The position numbers were made by a program, and so were the translations under genes. From NCBI GenBank assembly GCA_902803745.1, contig CADCRB010000094.1:1-6403 (forward strand): a stretch of DNA of 6,403 bases. Direction: 5' to 3'. This DNA comes from an uncultured Lachnospiraceae bacterium. GTDB lineage: Bacteria > Bacillota > Clostridia > Lachnospirales > Lachnospiraceae. The stretch's first letter is position 1. Each line of letters starts with the position of its first letter. This document shows positions 1 to 5,376 of this stretch, piece by piece. The notes beneath the pieces were generated by a model. The model did no database searches, was not told where the DNA came from, and was given only the letters and a program-made list of their open reading frames with translations.

Positions 1-95
1 AAGCTTCCGCGGAGCCCCAGCTTATCCGTCCGTTCATACAGATCCATAAATAAGAATGAATCCAGGATCTCTCCCTTTAAGATAAATTTTTTCAT
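1..95 (-). CDS. N-terminal fragment of an unidentified protein, cut by the window edge
   Basis: An ATG at 95-93 opens a frame that runs to the left edge without a stop, giving 31 codons beginning MKKFILKGEILDSF. A purine-rich Shine-Dalgarno stretch (AGGGGGAG on the minus strand, 98-105) lies just upstream, so the start is well supported. The fragment is too short to assign to a family. It has a charged start and then a short hydrophobic patch (SFLFM), which is not long enough to be a signal peptide. It lies 79 bases downstream of the GNAT-like gene on the same strand with no clear terminator between them, so it is probably the third gene of the STAS operon. No function is proposed. Confidence 0.55.
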   Translation of the reverse strand, partial: MKKFILKGEILDSFLFMDLYERTDKLGLRGS

Positions 96-174
96 TGCTC
101 CCCCTTTCAGCACATAATATGCATTATTTTTCTCTGTTCTTTATTTACCGCAGCCTGTTGATCTCCGATGCCCT

Positions 175-1029
175 TTACCGGACTTTTTCTTCCCTGCTTC
201 CTGCATAGACCGGTATACCAAAGCCCCTCGGCAGCAGCTTTTCAGACAGCGCGAAGGACGCTTCGTCGTGACGGTTCAATAATATCCTGGTATCGGGAGG
301 ATATAATTCCTCGCACGTGATAACAAATTTTCTCATAAGACCCGGAAGTATCCTGCCGAAGTCCTGATCCATGCATACCATCAGCTGTATCGAAATGATC
401 TCTGACGGAAGCTTGTGGAAGAGCAGCATGGCTTTGACCTTGTCGTCCTTTTCATAGCAGCATGATACCTCCTGATTAAACCACCCCAGCGTCAGAGCTT
501 CGAGATCCTCGCATACTCCCTTGTGTCCCGATCTCACGGAGCGGTCTATCCCATTTCTGAATTTTCTGACCGTGATCTCTTCAAGCGGCTTTATGCCTTC
601 AGGTATCTTTCTCTTCTCCATAAGAGGCATTGCTGAAAGCTCCGAGAGCTTTACGATGATCTGGTCGCTCTCGGTAAGCCTTACGGTAAATCCTTCTTTT
701 TTCAGGACTTCCTTTTCCAGTTTACTGTCCTTTATGGGTATGACAAAGGTAGTTTTCCTGACCCCGTTTTGCGCCGCCATTTTATGATATTCCGTGAAAA
801 TAATGTCTGCAGCCTCAGCATCCATTGTCCTGAAAAAAACGATATGGCCTTCGCTTTCATCCTTTATGTCAAGGTTCCTGTACTCCCAGATGAGTCCGGC
901 TTTTGTATCCTCTCCGTCATTTACTGCCAGTCCGCAATAATAGATCCTTCCGATGTTTTCGGCCATGTCTTCTCCGAAAAAACCGGTATATTCAGACATA
1001 TTATCCTGTGTAAGCTCTACTGTTTCCAA
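175..1029 (-). CDS. Tandem GNAT-like acetyltransferase-fold protein (284 aa), TTG start
   Basis: Two halves each look like a GNAT (acetyl-CoA-dependent N-acetyltransferase) fold. The N-terminal half (about residues 30-115) has a strand-helix pattern ending in a KKEGF element. The C-terminal half (about 195-272) has strands, a long helix and a segment reading RHDEASFALSEKLLPRGF, like the GNAT ending where a helix precedes a GF turn. The classical acetyl-CoA pyrophosphate loop (Q/R-x-x-G-x-G/A) is not obvious in either half. The nearest match, DFGRILPGLM, is imperfect, so catalytic activity is uncertain. The start is TTG at 1029, chosen because AGGAGG lies 5 bases upstream; the next candidate, the ATG at codon 11, has a much weaker site. 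The gene begins 14 bases after the STAS stop codon and is presumably co-translated with it. It has no signal peptide or membrane segment, so it should be cytoplasmic. It may act in signalling with the STAS protein, but that is inference from position only. Confidence 0.8.
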   Translation of the reverse strand: METVELTQDNMSEYTGFFGEDMAENIGRIYYCGLAVNDGEDTKAGLIWEYRNLDIKDESEGHIVFFRTMDAEAADIIFTEYHKMAAQNGVRKTTFVIPIKDSKLEKEVLKKEGFTVRLTESDQIIVKLSELSAMPLMEKRKIPEGIKPLEEITVRKFRNGIDRSVRSGHKGVCEDLEALTLGWFNQEVSCCYEKDDKVKAMLLFHKLPSEIISIQLMVCMDQDFGRILPGLMRKFVITCEELYPPDTRILLNRHDEASFALSEKLLPRGFGIPVYAGSREEKVR

Positions 1030-1034
1030 AACTG

Positions 1035-1040
1035 CCTCCT
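1035..1040 (-). promoter_or_regulatory. Shine-Dalgarno AGGAGG that fixes the TTG start of the GNAT-like gene
   Basis: A perfect AGGAGG on the minus strand lies 5 bases upstream of the TTG codon at 1029-1027 and immediately after the STAS stop codon (1044-1046). This placement supports TTG rather than the internal ATG ten codons later, and suggests translational coupling of the two genes. Confidence 0.8.
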
Positions 1041-1043
1041 GTT

Positions 1044-1346
1044 CTACTCGATAGTCAGAACATCAATAAAACCGTTCTGGGTAAAGATATCCAGGATATC
1101 CTGAGAAATGTGCCTTACTATCACCTGCCTGTCGTTATCCTCTGCATACTGCTCTGCCTGCAGCAGGATCCTCAGTCCCGCGCTTGTAAGATATTTAAGC
1201 TCCGAGAAGTCAAAGATCAATGTCTTATACTCCTTTTCAAGTTCATCCAGCTCCTTGGAAAGCTCCGGCGAAGTTTTGGTATTCAGGATACCCGTTATCT
1301 TCAATGTTACGGTATCTCCTTCCCAGCTCTTTTCGATCGCAAACAT
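1044..1346 (-). CDS. STAS-domain protein, anti-sigma factor antagonist family (SpoIIAA-like)
   Basis: A 100-residue stand-alone STAS domain. The diagnostic segment DFSELKYLTSAGLRILL (residues 46-62) matches the core strand and helix of SpoIIAA/RsbV proteins. Ser55, in T-S-A-G-L, sits at the position that is phosphorylated in SpoIIAA by its partner kinase. The Asp that usually precedes this Ser is Thr54 here, a variation I believe occurs in related STAS proteins. The family works by partner switching: the unphosphorylated form binds an anti-sigma kinase and releases a sigma factor or other target, and a PP2C-type phosphatase reactivates it. Neither a kinase nor a phosphatase is visible in this window. 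The ATG start at 1346 has AAGGAGA about 8 bases upstream. The gene is the first of an apparent operon with the GNAT-like gene. The fold assignment is firm; the identity of the regulated process is unknown. Confidence 0.92.
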   Translation of the reverse strand: MFAIEKSWEGDTVTLKITGILNTKTSPELSKELDELEKEYKTLIFDFSELKYLTSAGLRILLQAEQYAEDNDRQVIVRHISQDILDIFTQNGFIDVLTIE

Positions 1347-1458
1347 TCCTTATTCTCCTTTCTTCCTCTCCCCTCATTAGCTGTCTCATCCTCAATTATG
1401 ATCCGAAGAGTTGATATGCCGGCATTTGATCTGTCAGAAGGAATTTTTGAGGGCTCGA

Positions 1459-1487
1459 CGGGGCAGGCTGAAATTATCTTTGCCCCG
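1459..1487 (-). other. GC-rich hairpin in the predicted STAS leader
   Basis: On the minus strand CGGGGCA pairs with TGCCCCG (7 bp) around a 15-base loop, within the roughly 170-base leader between the predicted transcription start and the STAS gene. No U-tract follows, so it is not a classical terminator. It could be a leader structure of regulatory or stabilising value, or chance. I do not recognise it as a known riboswitch. Confidence 0.35.
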
Positions 1488-1526
1488 GAGAGCATTAATA
1501 TTCAGTAATAAAAAACATTTACGAAT

Positions 1527-1535
1527 ATTATAACA
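1527..1535 (-). promoter_or_regulatory. Putative extended -10 promoter for the STAS operon
   Basis: The minus strand carries TGTTATAAT, a perfect TATAAT (1527-1532) with the TGn extension (1533-1535) typical of extended -10 sigma-A promoters. The -35 region at a 17-bp spacing (AGTAAT) is poor, which is tolerated when TGn is present. Transcription would start near 1520, leaving an untranslated leader of about 170 bases before the STAS ATG at 1346. The element lies downstream of the putative terminator of the redox operon, which fits an independent transcription unit. Confidence 0.5.
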
Positions 1536-1626
1536 GATTGACCGGCATTATTACTACATCAAAGCTCATCACCTTCGGATATACGGATCTTCAAAACTAT
1601 GGCGGAGGCTATGATGCAAATGAATA

Positions 1627-1656
1627 CCGGGCTCCCGAAAAAGATATGGAGCCCGG
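1627..1656 (-). terminator. Putative terminator of the redox operon
   Basis: A perfect 9-bp inverted repeat (CCGGGCTCC and GGAGCCCGG) with a 12-base loop lies about 50 bases past the stop codon of the ferredoxin-thioredoxin fusion gene. In the minus-strand transcript the hairpin is followed by a weak U-rich stretch (UAUUCAUUU), so it is an imperfect intrinsic terminator. The position, the high GC of the stem and the promoter further downstream all support termination here. Confidence 0.6.
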
Positions 1657-1706
1657 CAAATACTATGACTATAGTTTATGATACCACACGCAAAAGGGAA
1701 ATAAGG

Positions 1707-3422
1707 CTACTGCGCGGCAGCTTCATCGTAAAGCTGCTGCAGCATTTCTTCCGTCACGGATCCTACTTTGTTATAGACCACCTCTCCCTTCCTGTTGAGG
1801 ACGATAGTCTGAGGGAGGGCGAGGGATCCGTTTACGATCTTGAAGATGCTCTCATTATCATCATCTATGGCAAACTGTATATCCCATCCCTTATCCTGTA
1901 GATACTCATTTACATCCTCAGTAGTCATATTGGCATGCACTGCCAGGACTGCTATGTCATCCCCATGCTCATGATAGAGATCCACGAAGTGGGGAAGCTC
2001 CTTTACGCAGGGTCCGCAATAGGTCGCCCAGAGATTGATGAATACTACCTTGCCCCTGCAGTCAGCAAGGCTGAAGCTGCTGCCGTCAAGACAGGCTGTA
2101 TCAAAATCCTGAAGCTTATTTCCTACTTCGTAGCCCACGGGAGCGTCACTTTCCTCTGCATAGGACTCCCCTCCTCCTTCAGCGTCTGCCTCCGAACTCT
2201 CTGTATCATATCCTGACGAAATCTCTATATACTCTCCGTCATCAGTGACATAGTATACAATGCCGTCGTCATCCTTATAATATGCGTTTCCGTCTTCATC
2301 AAAGTAATAGATGTTCCCGTACTCATCCTCATAAGCTTCAAGGCCTTCAGCTTCAGGATCCCAGCTTTCCTCATCATAGTATTCCTCTTCAGACTCCGCG
2401 GCCTCTGCCTTTACCGTAGGATCCATGAAGTTTGTCCATATGATGACACCTGCAAGCAGGATCACTGCTATTACCGAGCATATGATCCAAAGACTCTTGC
2501 CCGCTTCCTTTCCTGCCTCGCTCTCTGCTCCTTTTCCCTCAGGATGTATCAGGGTCTTACCGCCTGCCTTAAATGACAGCGCTCCCTGTCTGCATACCGC
2601 CACGCATTTAGCGCAGTGAATGCACTCATGGTCACCCACCTGCTTTACATCCATCTTGCAGTTTCTTACGCAGGCGCCGCAGTTATTACAAAGACCCGTA
2701 TCAAGCTTTACACCGATAATGGCAAGCCTGTTGAACATTCCATAGATCGCTCCGAGAGGGCAGAGGAATCTGCAAAAAGCCCTGTAACAGAAAATACAGG
2801 CAAGTCCCACCAGTACCATGATGACGAACTTCCTGGTGAATATCGGACCCAGCATCGAAAACCATGCAGGATTCTTGGGAAGCATGCCCATGGCACCCTC
2901 GAAGGTACCTGCAGGGCAGATATATTTACAGAATCCCGGAACGGGGATGCCCTGCAGTATCCCGTAGTAGATCGGTATGATCATCACAAAGATCACGAGG
3001 ATCACATATTTAAGATAGGTCAGGCCTCTGGTAATGCGGCTCTTCTTTATCTTCGGCGTAGGTATCTTATGCAGAAGCTCCTGTATAAGTCCCAGAGGAC
3101 AAAGCCAGCCGCAGATCGTCCGCCCTAAAAGCATGCCGTATAAAAGGATAATGCCGAGCACATAAAATCCGATATGCTTATTAAGCGATCCCAGGGCATT
3201 CTGTATCGAGCCAAGCGGACAGGCTCCCACAGCCCCCGGACAGGAGTAGCAGTTAAAGCCCGGGACACATACCGCTTTTGAGTTTCCGGTAAATATTTCT
3301 CCCCTTACAAATCCTCTCAGATGAGCGTTGTAAAGCAGGGCGCTGTACAGCTGAATGATCCTTCGCTTTGTGGGCCTGTGCATTTCCCACCATGATTGTC
3401 TGATCTTTGCTTCGTTATCCAA
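1707..3422 (-). CDS. Membrane polyferredoxin (NapH-like) fused to an extracytoplasmic TlpA-like thioredoxin domain (571 aa)
   Basis: Domain order: a Cys-rich N-terminal motif (C52, C58, C61, C68); membrane segments near 84-100, 137-156 and 198-215; three CxxxCP motifs (C104/C108, C165/C169, C217/C221) typical of NapH/Fer4_5 proteins; two 4Fe-4S sites (Cys 245/248/251/255 and 267/270/273/277); a fourth membrane helix at 311-329; an acidic Tyr-rich stalk (about 338-430); and a TlpA-like thioredoxin domain (about 432-571) with CGPC at 469-472 and cis-Pro537. If the ferredoxin part is cytoplasmic, the thioredoxin domain lies outside. The inferred role is to pass electrons across the membrane to reduce extracytoplasmic disulfides. 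The TTG start at 3422 overlaps the preceding stop codon by 8 bases, with GGAG 10 bases upstream. The ATG at codon 14 (3383) is a real alternative, as its MHRPTKRR may be the natural family start. It is the last gene of the three-gene redox operon. The domains are certain; the function is inferred. Confidence 0.93.
   Translation of the reverse strand: MDNEAKIRQSWWEMHRPTKRRIIQLYSALLYNAHLRGFVRGEIFTGNSKAVCVPGFNCYSCPGAVGACPLGSIQNALGSLNKHIGFYVLGIILLYGMLLGRTICGWLCPLGLIQELLHKIPTPKIKKSRITRGLTYLKYVILVIFVMIIPIYYGILQGIPVPGFCKYICPAGTFEGAMGMLPKNPAWFSMLGPIFTRKFVIMVLVGLACIFCYRAFCRFLCPLGAIYGMFNRLAIIGVKLDTGLCNNCGACVRNCKMDVKQVGDHECIHCAKCVAVCRQGALSFKAGGKTLIHPEGKGAESEAGKEAGKSLWIICSVIAVILLAGVIIWTNFMDPTVKAEAAESEEEYYDEESWDPEAEGLEAYEDEYGNIYYFDEDGNAYYKDDDGIVYYVTDDGEYIEISSGYDTESSEADAEGGGESYAEESDAPVGYEVGNKLQDFDTACLDGSSFSLADCRGKVVFINLWATYCGPCVKELPHFVDLYHEHGDDIAVLAVHANMTTEDVNEYLQDKGWDIQFAIDDDNESIFKIVNGSLALPQTIVLNRKGEVVYNKVGSVTEEMLQQLYDEAAAQ
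2223..2333 (-). repeat. Tyr-rich 9-residue repeat in the stalk of the fusion protein
   Basis: Residues 364-400 of the fusion contain about three and a half copies of a 9-residue unit. Gly recurs at 369, 378, 387 and 396, exactly 9 apart, and a Tyr-Tyr pair recurs at 372-373, 381-382 and 390-391. The units read YGNIYYFDE, DGNAYYKDD and DGIVYYVTD, then a degenerate DGEYIEI. The pattern superficially resembles choline-binding/cell-wall-binding repeats (YYFD..G), but the units are shorter and more acidic. Confidence 0.85.
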
Positions 3423-3436
3423 GTCCGATACACTCC
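3415..3436 (-). promoter_or_regulatory. Overlapping stop/TTG start junction with ribosome binding site
   Basis: The minus strand reads GGAG (3433-3436), a 10-base spacer, then TTGGATAA, in which TTG starts the fusion gene (3422-3420) and the in-frame TAA of the CxxC protein closes at 3415. The 8-base overlap is a classic arrangement for translational coupling, and it makes the CxxC tail codons double as the ribosome binding region. Confidence 0.6.
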
Positions 3437-3858
3437 GTACATATTTTTGTTGCTTTTATCAATACGTCCTGCATGCTGCCGTTTAAGATCCCTGCAATGA
3501 TGCAGATGACCGCAGCAGCAAGCACTATCCCTCTGACAATTGCCGTTGCAGAAGGAGAAAGCCGTCCCTCCGCAGTATTCTTCTTTATATCGATGCCGCC
3601 TGCAGGCTTGTCAGCGCTTTTGTCCTTTGCCCCGAGGATAGAGCATATGATCGTGACGATCACTGCGGCGAGAAGAACCGGGACTACAAATACCGCCTTC
3701 TCTGCCACAGCCTCCACGCTGTAGATGGCTGCCATCGGATCATCCTCCTTAAGGGCAAGGCCCTGAATATAGATCGAAAGATCCGCGGCTATAAGGACAA
3801 GCGCGCTTAAAATGCAGAAAACTGCCTGTATTATCAAAAGGATCCTGTTCTTATTCAT
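3415..3858 (-). CDS. Small three-helix membrane protein with a C-terminal CxxC tail (CD1871A-like)
   Basis: 147 residues with hydrophobic segments near 6-25, 55-76 and 107-125, and a short Lys/Asp-rich loop between the second and third. The protein ends in KATKICTECIGLG, placing a CxxC pair (C140, C143) seven residues after an N-G-S turn and four residues from the C-terminus. This ending matches what I recall of the short proteins that databases label CD1871A-family CXXC motif-containing proteins, which accompany a 4Fe-4S membrane protein and a TlpA protein in Clostridia; no search was possible. The gene begins 3 bases after the lipoprotein stop codon and its own stop overlaps the start of the fusion gene, so all three are probably made together. 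The CxxC tail may shuttle electrons or hold a metal between the ferredoxin and thioredoxin partners; this is inference. The ribosome binding site (GGAG, about 13 bases upstream, inside the lipoprotein gene) is poorly spaced, consistent with coupling. Confidence 0.85.
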   Translation of the reverse strand: MNKNRILLIIQAVFCILSALVLIAADLSIYIQGLALKEDDPMAAIYSVEAVAEKAVFVVPVLLAAVIVTIICSILGAKDKSADKPAGGIDIKKNTAEGRLSPSATAIVRGIVLAAAVICIIAGILNGSMQDVLIKATKICTECIGLG

Positions 3859-3861
3859 GCT

Positions 3862-5328
3862 TTACTTCTTCTCCACAGTTATTACCATATCGCTGTAATA
3901 TGACTCTGTTTTATAAGTATTGTTGTTTTCATTATAGCCATCCGGCAGCTTACGGACATGCACTTCATATTCTCCCGGAGGATCATCGAATGTAACCGTG
4001 CCGTTACTGTCTGTCATCCCCATCTTGCAGGTATCGGCGGTACAGAACTGTACCATTGCTCCCTCTACCGGTGCAGAGGTATTGTCCGCCACTATTATCC
4101 TGTAGAAGTTATCATTGCTTTCATAGGAATTCTTCTGGCTGACGGGTGCAGGAGCTTTGCCGTCCAGCGCGTCCAGAATATGGGACTTGTACTCATCTAC
4201 CTTTGCTCCGGATATAGGAGTGGTGACCATATTTCCGTTCCTGTCGACGAAGAAGGATGTAGGCCAGCCTGACATCTCAAAGGTTTCTTCCCAGCCATCA
4301 AACGGGCATATATTAAGATAAGTCACTCCGTTATCAGCAAGGATGGACTTCGCCTCAGAGATAGTGGCAGCATCATTTGCATCTCCGCAAAGACCGACTA
4401 TAGCGCAGTCATTGGAGGCCAGATCTTTGTTTATCTGCTCAAGCTCACCGAGCTCTCCTACACACCATCCGCACCAGGTAGCCCATACATTTACCATTGT
4501 TATCTCATGCTGGCTGAAGATATCTTCGCTGGAAATAGTATTGCCGTCTATATCCGTGGTGGTAAAGGATATCTTATTACCCACCATCTGCTCAAATGCG
4601 GTCAAAGGTCTGGAATAATCCGCGCCCTGCAGAAGCTCATCATTTAATGAAACCAGGCTATCGTACTCAGCCTTGTAATCACCATCGAGATTATCATAAT
4701 TCTTAGGCGGATTGACATCATATCTGTAGAAACAGAAACCGTCTTTTTCAGTGATAAGGCTCAGGTTGCTTTCGGAAAAATTACTTTCAGTATATGCATT
4801 AATGATCTCGATCAATTTAGCAGGTGCCTTATCACTTGTAGCACCCATAATGGCAAATACCGGTACCGTCTTACTGTCAAATTCTGCGGCATCCTCATCA
4901 GTGAAGTTCTCGTCCTGAAGCTTCTGCTGATAGGTCTCCCAGTCGATCCCGGTGTAATCCATCTCACCATAGAAATAGCCTTCTCCCTGGGTCACATCCA
5001 TACCATAGAAGTCTACGGTTCCGGTCGTCTCATAGTACTTATCAGGTATGTGGAAGGTAATGCCCATCTCCTCCACATAATAATCATTACTGTCTGCAGC
5101 CTCCTGATCAGAGCCCTCTTCATAATCTACTTCATGCGTCTCAGCATCATCTCCGCCTTCGAAATTTTCCCCTTCATAGCCCTCCTCTTCGTTCCAATAT
5201 TCCTCTTCTTCTGCGTCGTAGCTATCAGCCTCTACGTCATCATTTGATGCTCCGCAGCCTGCTGCTCCGGCCACAAGGCAGACAGTAAGAGCGGCAGCTG
5301 CAAGACTGCGCCATATCCTTTTTCTCAT
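3862..5328 (-). CDS. TlpA-like thioredoxin lipoprotein with a C-terminal prealbumin-like domain (488 aa)
   Basis: An N-terminal lipoprotein signal (MRKRIWRSL, hydrophobic core, then AAGC with the lipidated Cys25) places it on the outer face of the membrane. An acidic, aromatic-spotted stalk follows (about 28-87). Residues about 88-250 form a domain I cannot assign. A TlpA/ResA-like thioredoxin domain spans about 251-390, with WATWCGWC (active-site C286 and C289) and the cis-proline loop GWPTSFFVD (P356). The C-terminus (about 409-488) looks like a SpaA/carboxypeptidase-regulatory beta sandwich (VEGAMVQF, then DSNGTVTF, then GEYEVHV) and carries an extra Cys pair (C430, C435). The family reduces or isomerises disulfides in exported proteins or cytochrome c. 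Here the partner reductant is probably the ferredoxin fusion encoded two genes downstream. The ATG start has GGAGG 6 bases upstream and a good promoter before it, making this the first gene of the operon. Confidence 0.93.
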   Translation of the reverse strand: MRKRIWRSLAAAALTVCLVAGAAGCGASNDDVEADSYDAEEEEYWNEEEGYEGENFEGGDDAETHEVDYEEGSDQEAADSNDYYVEEMGITFHIPDKYYETTGTVDFYGMDVTQGEGYFYGEMDYTGIDWETYQQKLQDENFTDEDAAEFDSKTVPVFAIMGATSDKAPAKLIEIINAYTESNFSESNLSLITEKDGFCFYRYDVNPPKNYDNLDGDYKAEYDSLVSLNDELLQGADYSRPLTAFEQMVGNKISFTTTDIDGNTISSEDIFSQHEITMVNVWATWCGWCVGELGELEQINKDLASNDCAIVGLCGDANDAATISEAKSILADNGVTYLNICPFDGWEETFEMSGWPTSFFVDRNGNMVTTPISGAKVDEYKSHILDALDGKAPAPVSQKNSYESNDNFYRIIVADNTSAPVEGAMVQFCTADTCKMGMTDSNGTVTFDDPPGEYEVHVRKLPDGYNENNNTYKTESYYSDMVITVEKK

Positions 5329-5334
5329 TATTAT

Positions 5335-5339
5335 CCTCC
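5335..5339 (-). promoter_or_regulatory. Ribosome binding site of the lipoprotein gene
   Basis: GGAGG on the minus strand lies 6 bases upstream of the ATG at 5328, the optimal arrangement. It confirms the start that gives a complete lipoprotein signal peptide. Confidence 0.8.
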
Positions 5340-5376
5340 GTTCACTGTAATCAATTCTATGTCTTTTCTATATTGT

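Larger units (their letters stand above)
1347..1706. other. 360-base intergenic stretch between the redox operon and the STAS operon
   Basis: No convincing complete gene lies here. Read on the minus strand, it contains in order: the probable terminator of the redox operon (1627-1656), an extended -10 promoter (1527-1535), a 7-bp GC-rich hairpin in the predicted leader (1459-1487), and the STAS ribosome binding site. The minus strand also has an open frame starting at 1495 that overlaps the STAS start, but it has no ribosome binding site. On the plus strand, two short open stretches (1398-1508 and 1499-1681) have coding-like composition but lack supported starts; these are discussed as a possible gene remnant. 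Confidence 0.6.

Noticed and set aside
114..127. ATAAT-ATGC-ATTAT inverted repeat between the GNAT-like gene and the left-edge gene
   Set aside because: Arms of five A/T bases in an AT-rich gap are expected by chance. No operator family is recognisable, and it is not a terminator.
1307..1495. 62-codon minus-strand frame overlapping the STAS start
   Set aside because: It has no ribosome binding site before its ATG, it overlaps the well-supported STAS start in another frame, and its translation (Arg/Lys/Glu-rich end) shows no domain. It is more likely leader sequence that happens to be open.
1599..1901. Plus-strand frame preceded by GGAGG next to ATG
   Set aside because: GGAGG sits only two bases from an ATG, which is poor spacing, and most of the frame is antisense to the conserved thioredoxin domain at the end of the fusion gene.
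2616..3128. 170-codon open frame on the plus strand
   Set aside because: It lies wholly antisense to the polyferredoxin region, whose Cys motifs prove the minus-strand frame is real. The plus-strand translation has no recognisable domain and no convincing ribosome binding site.
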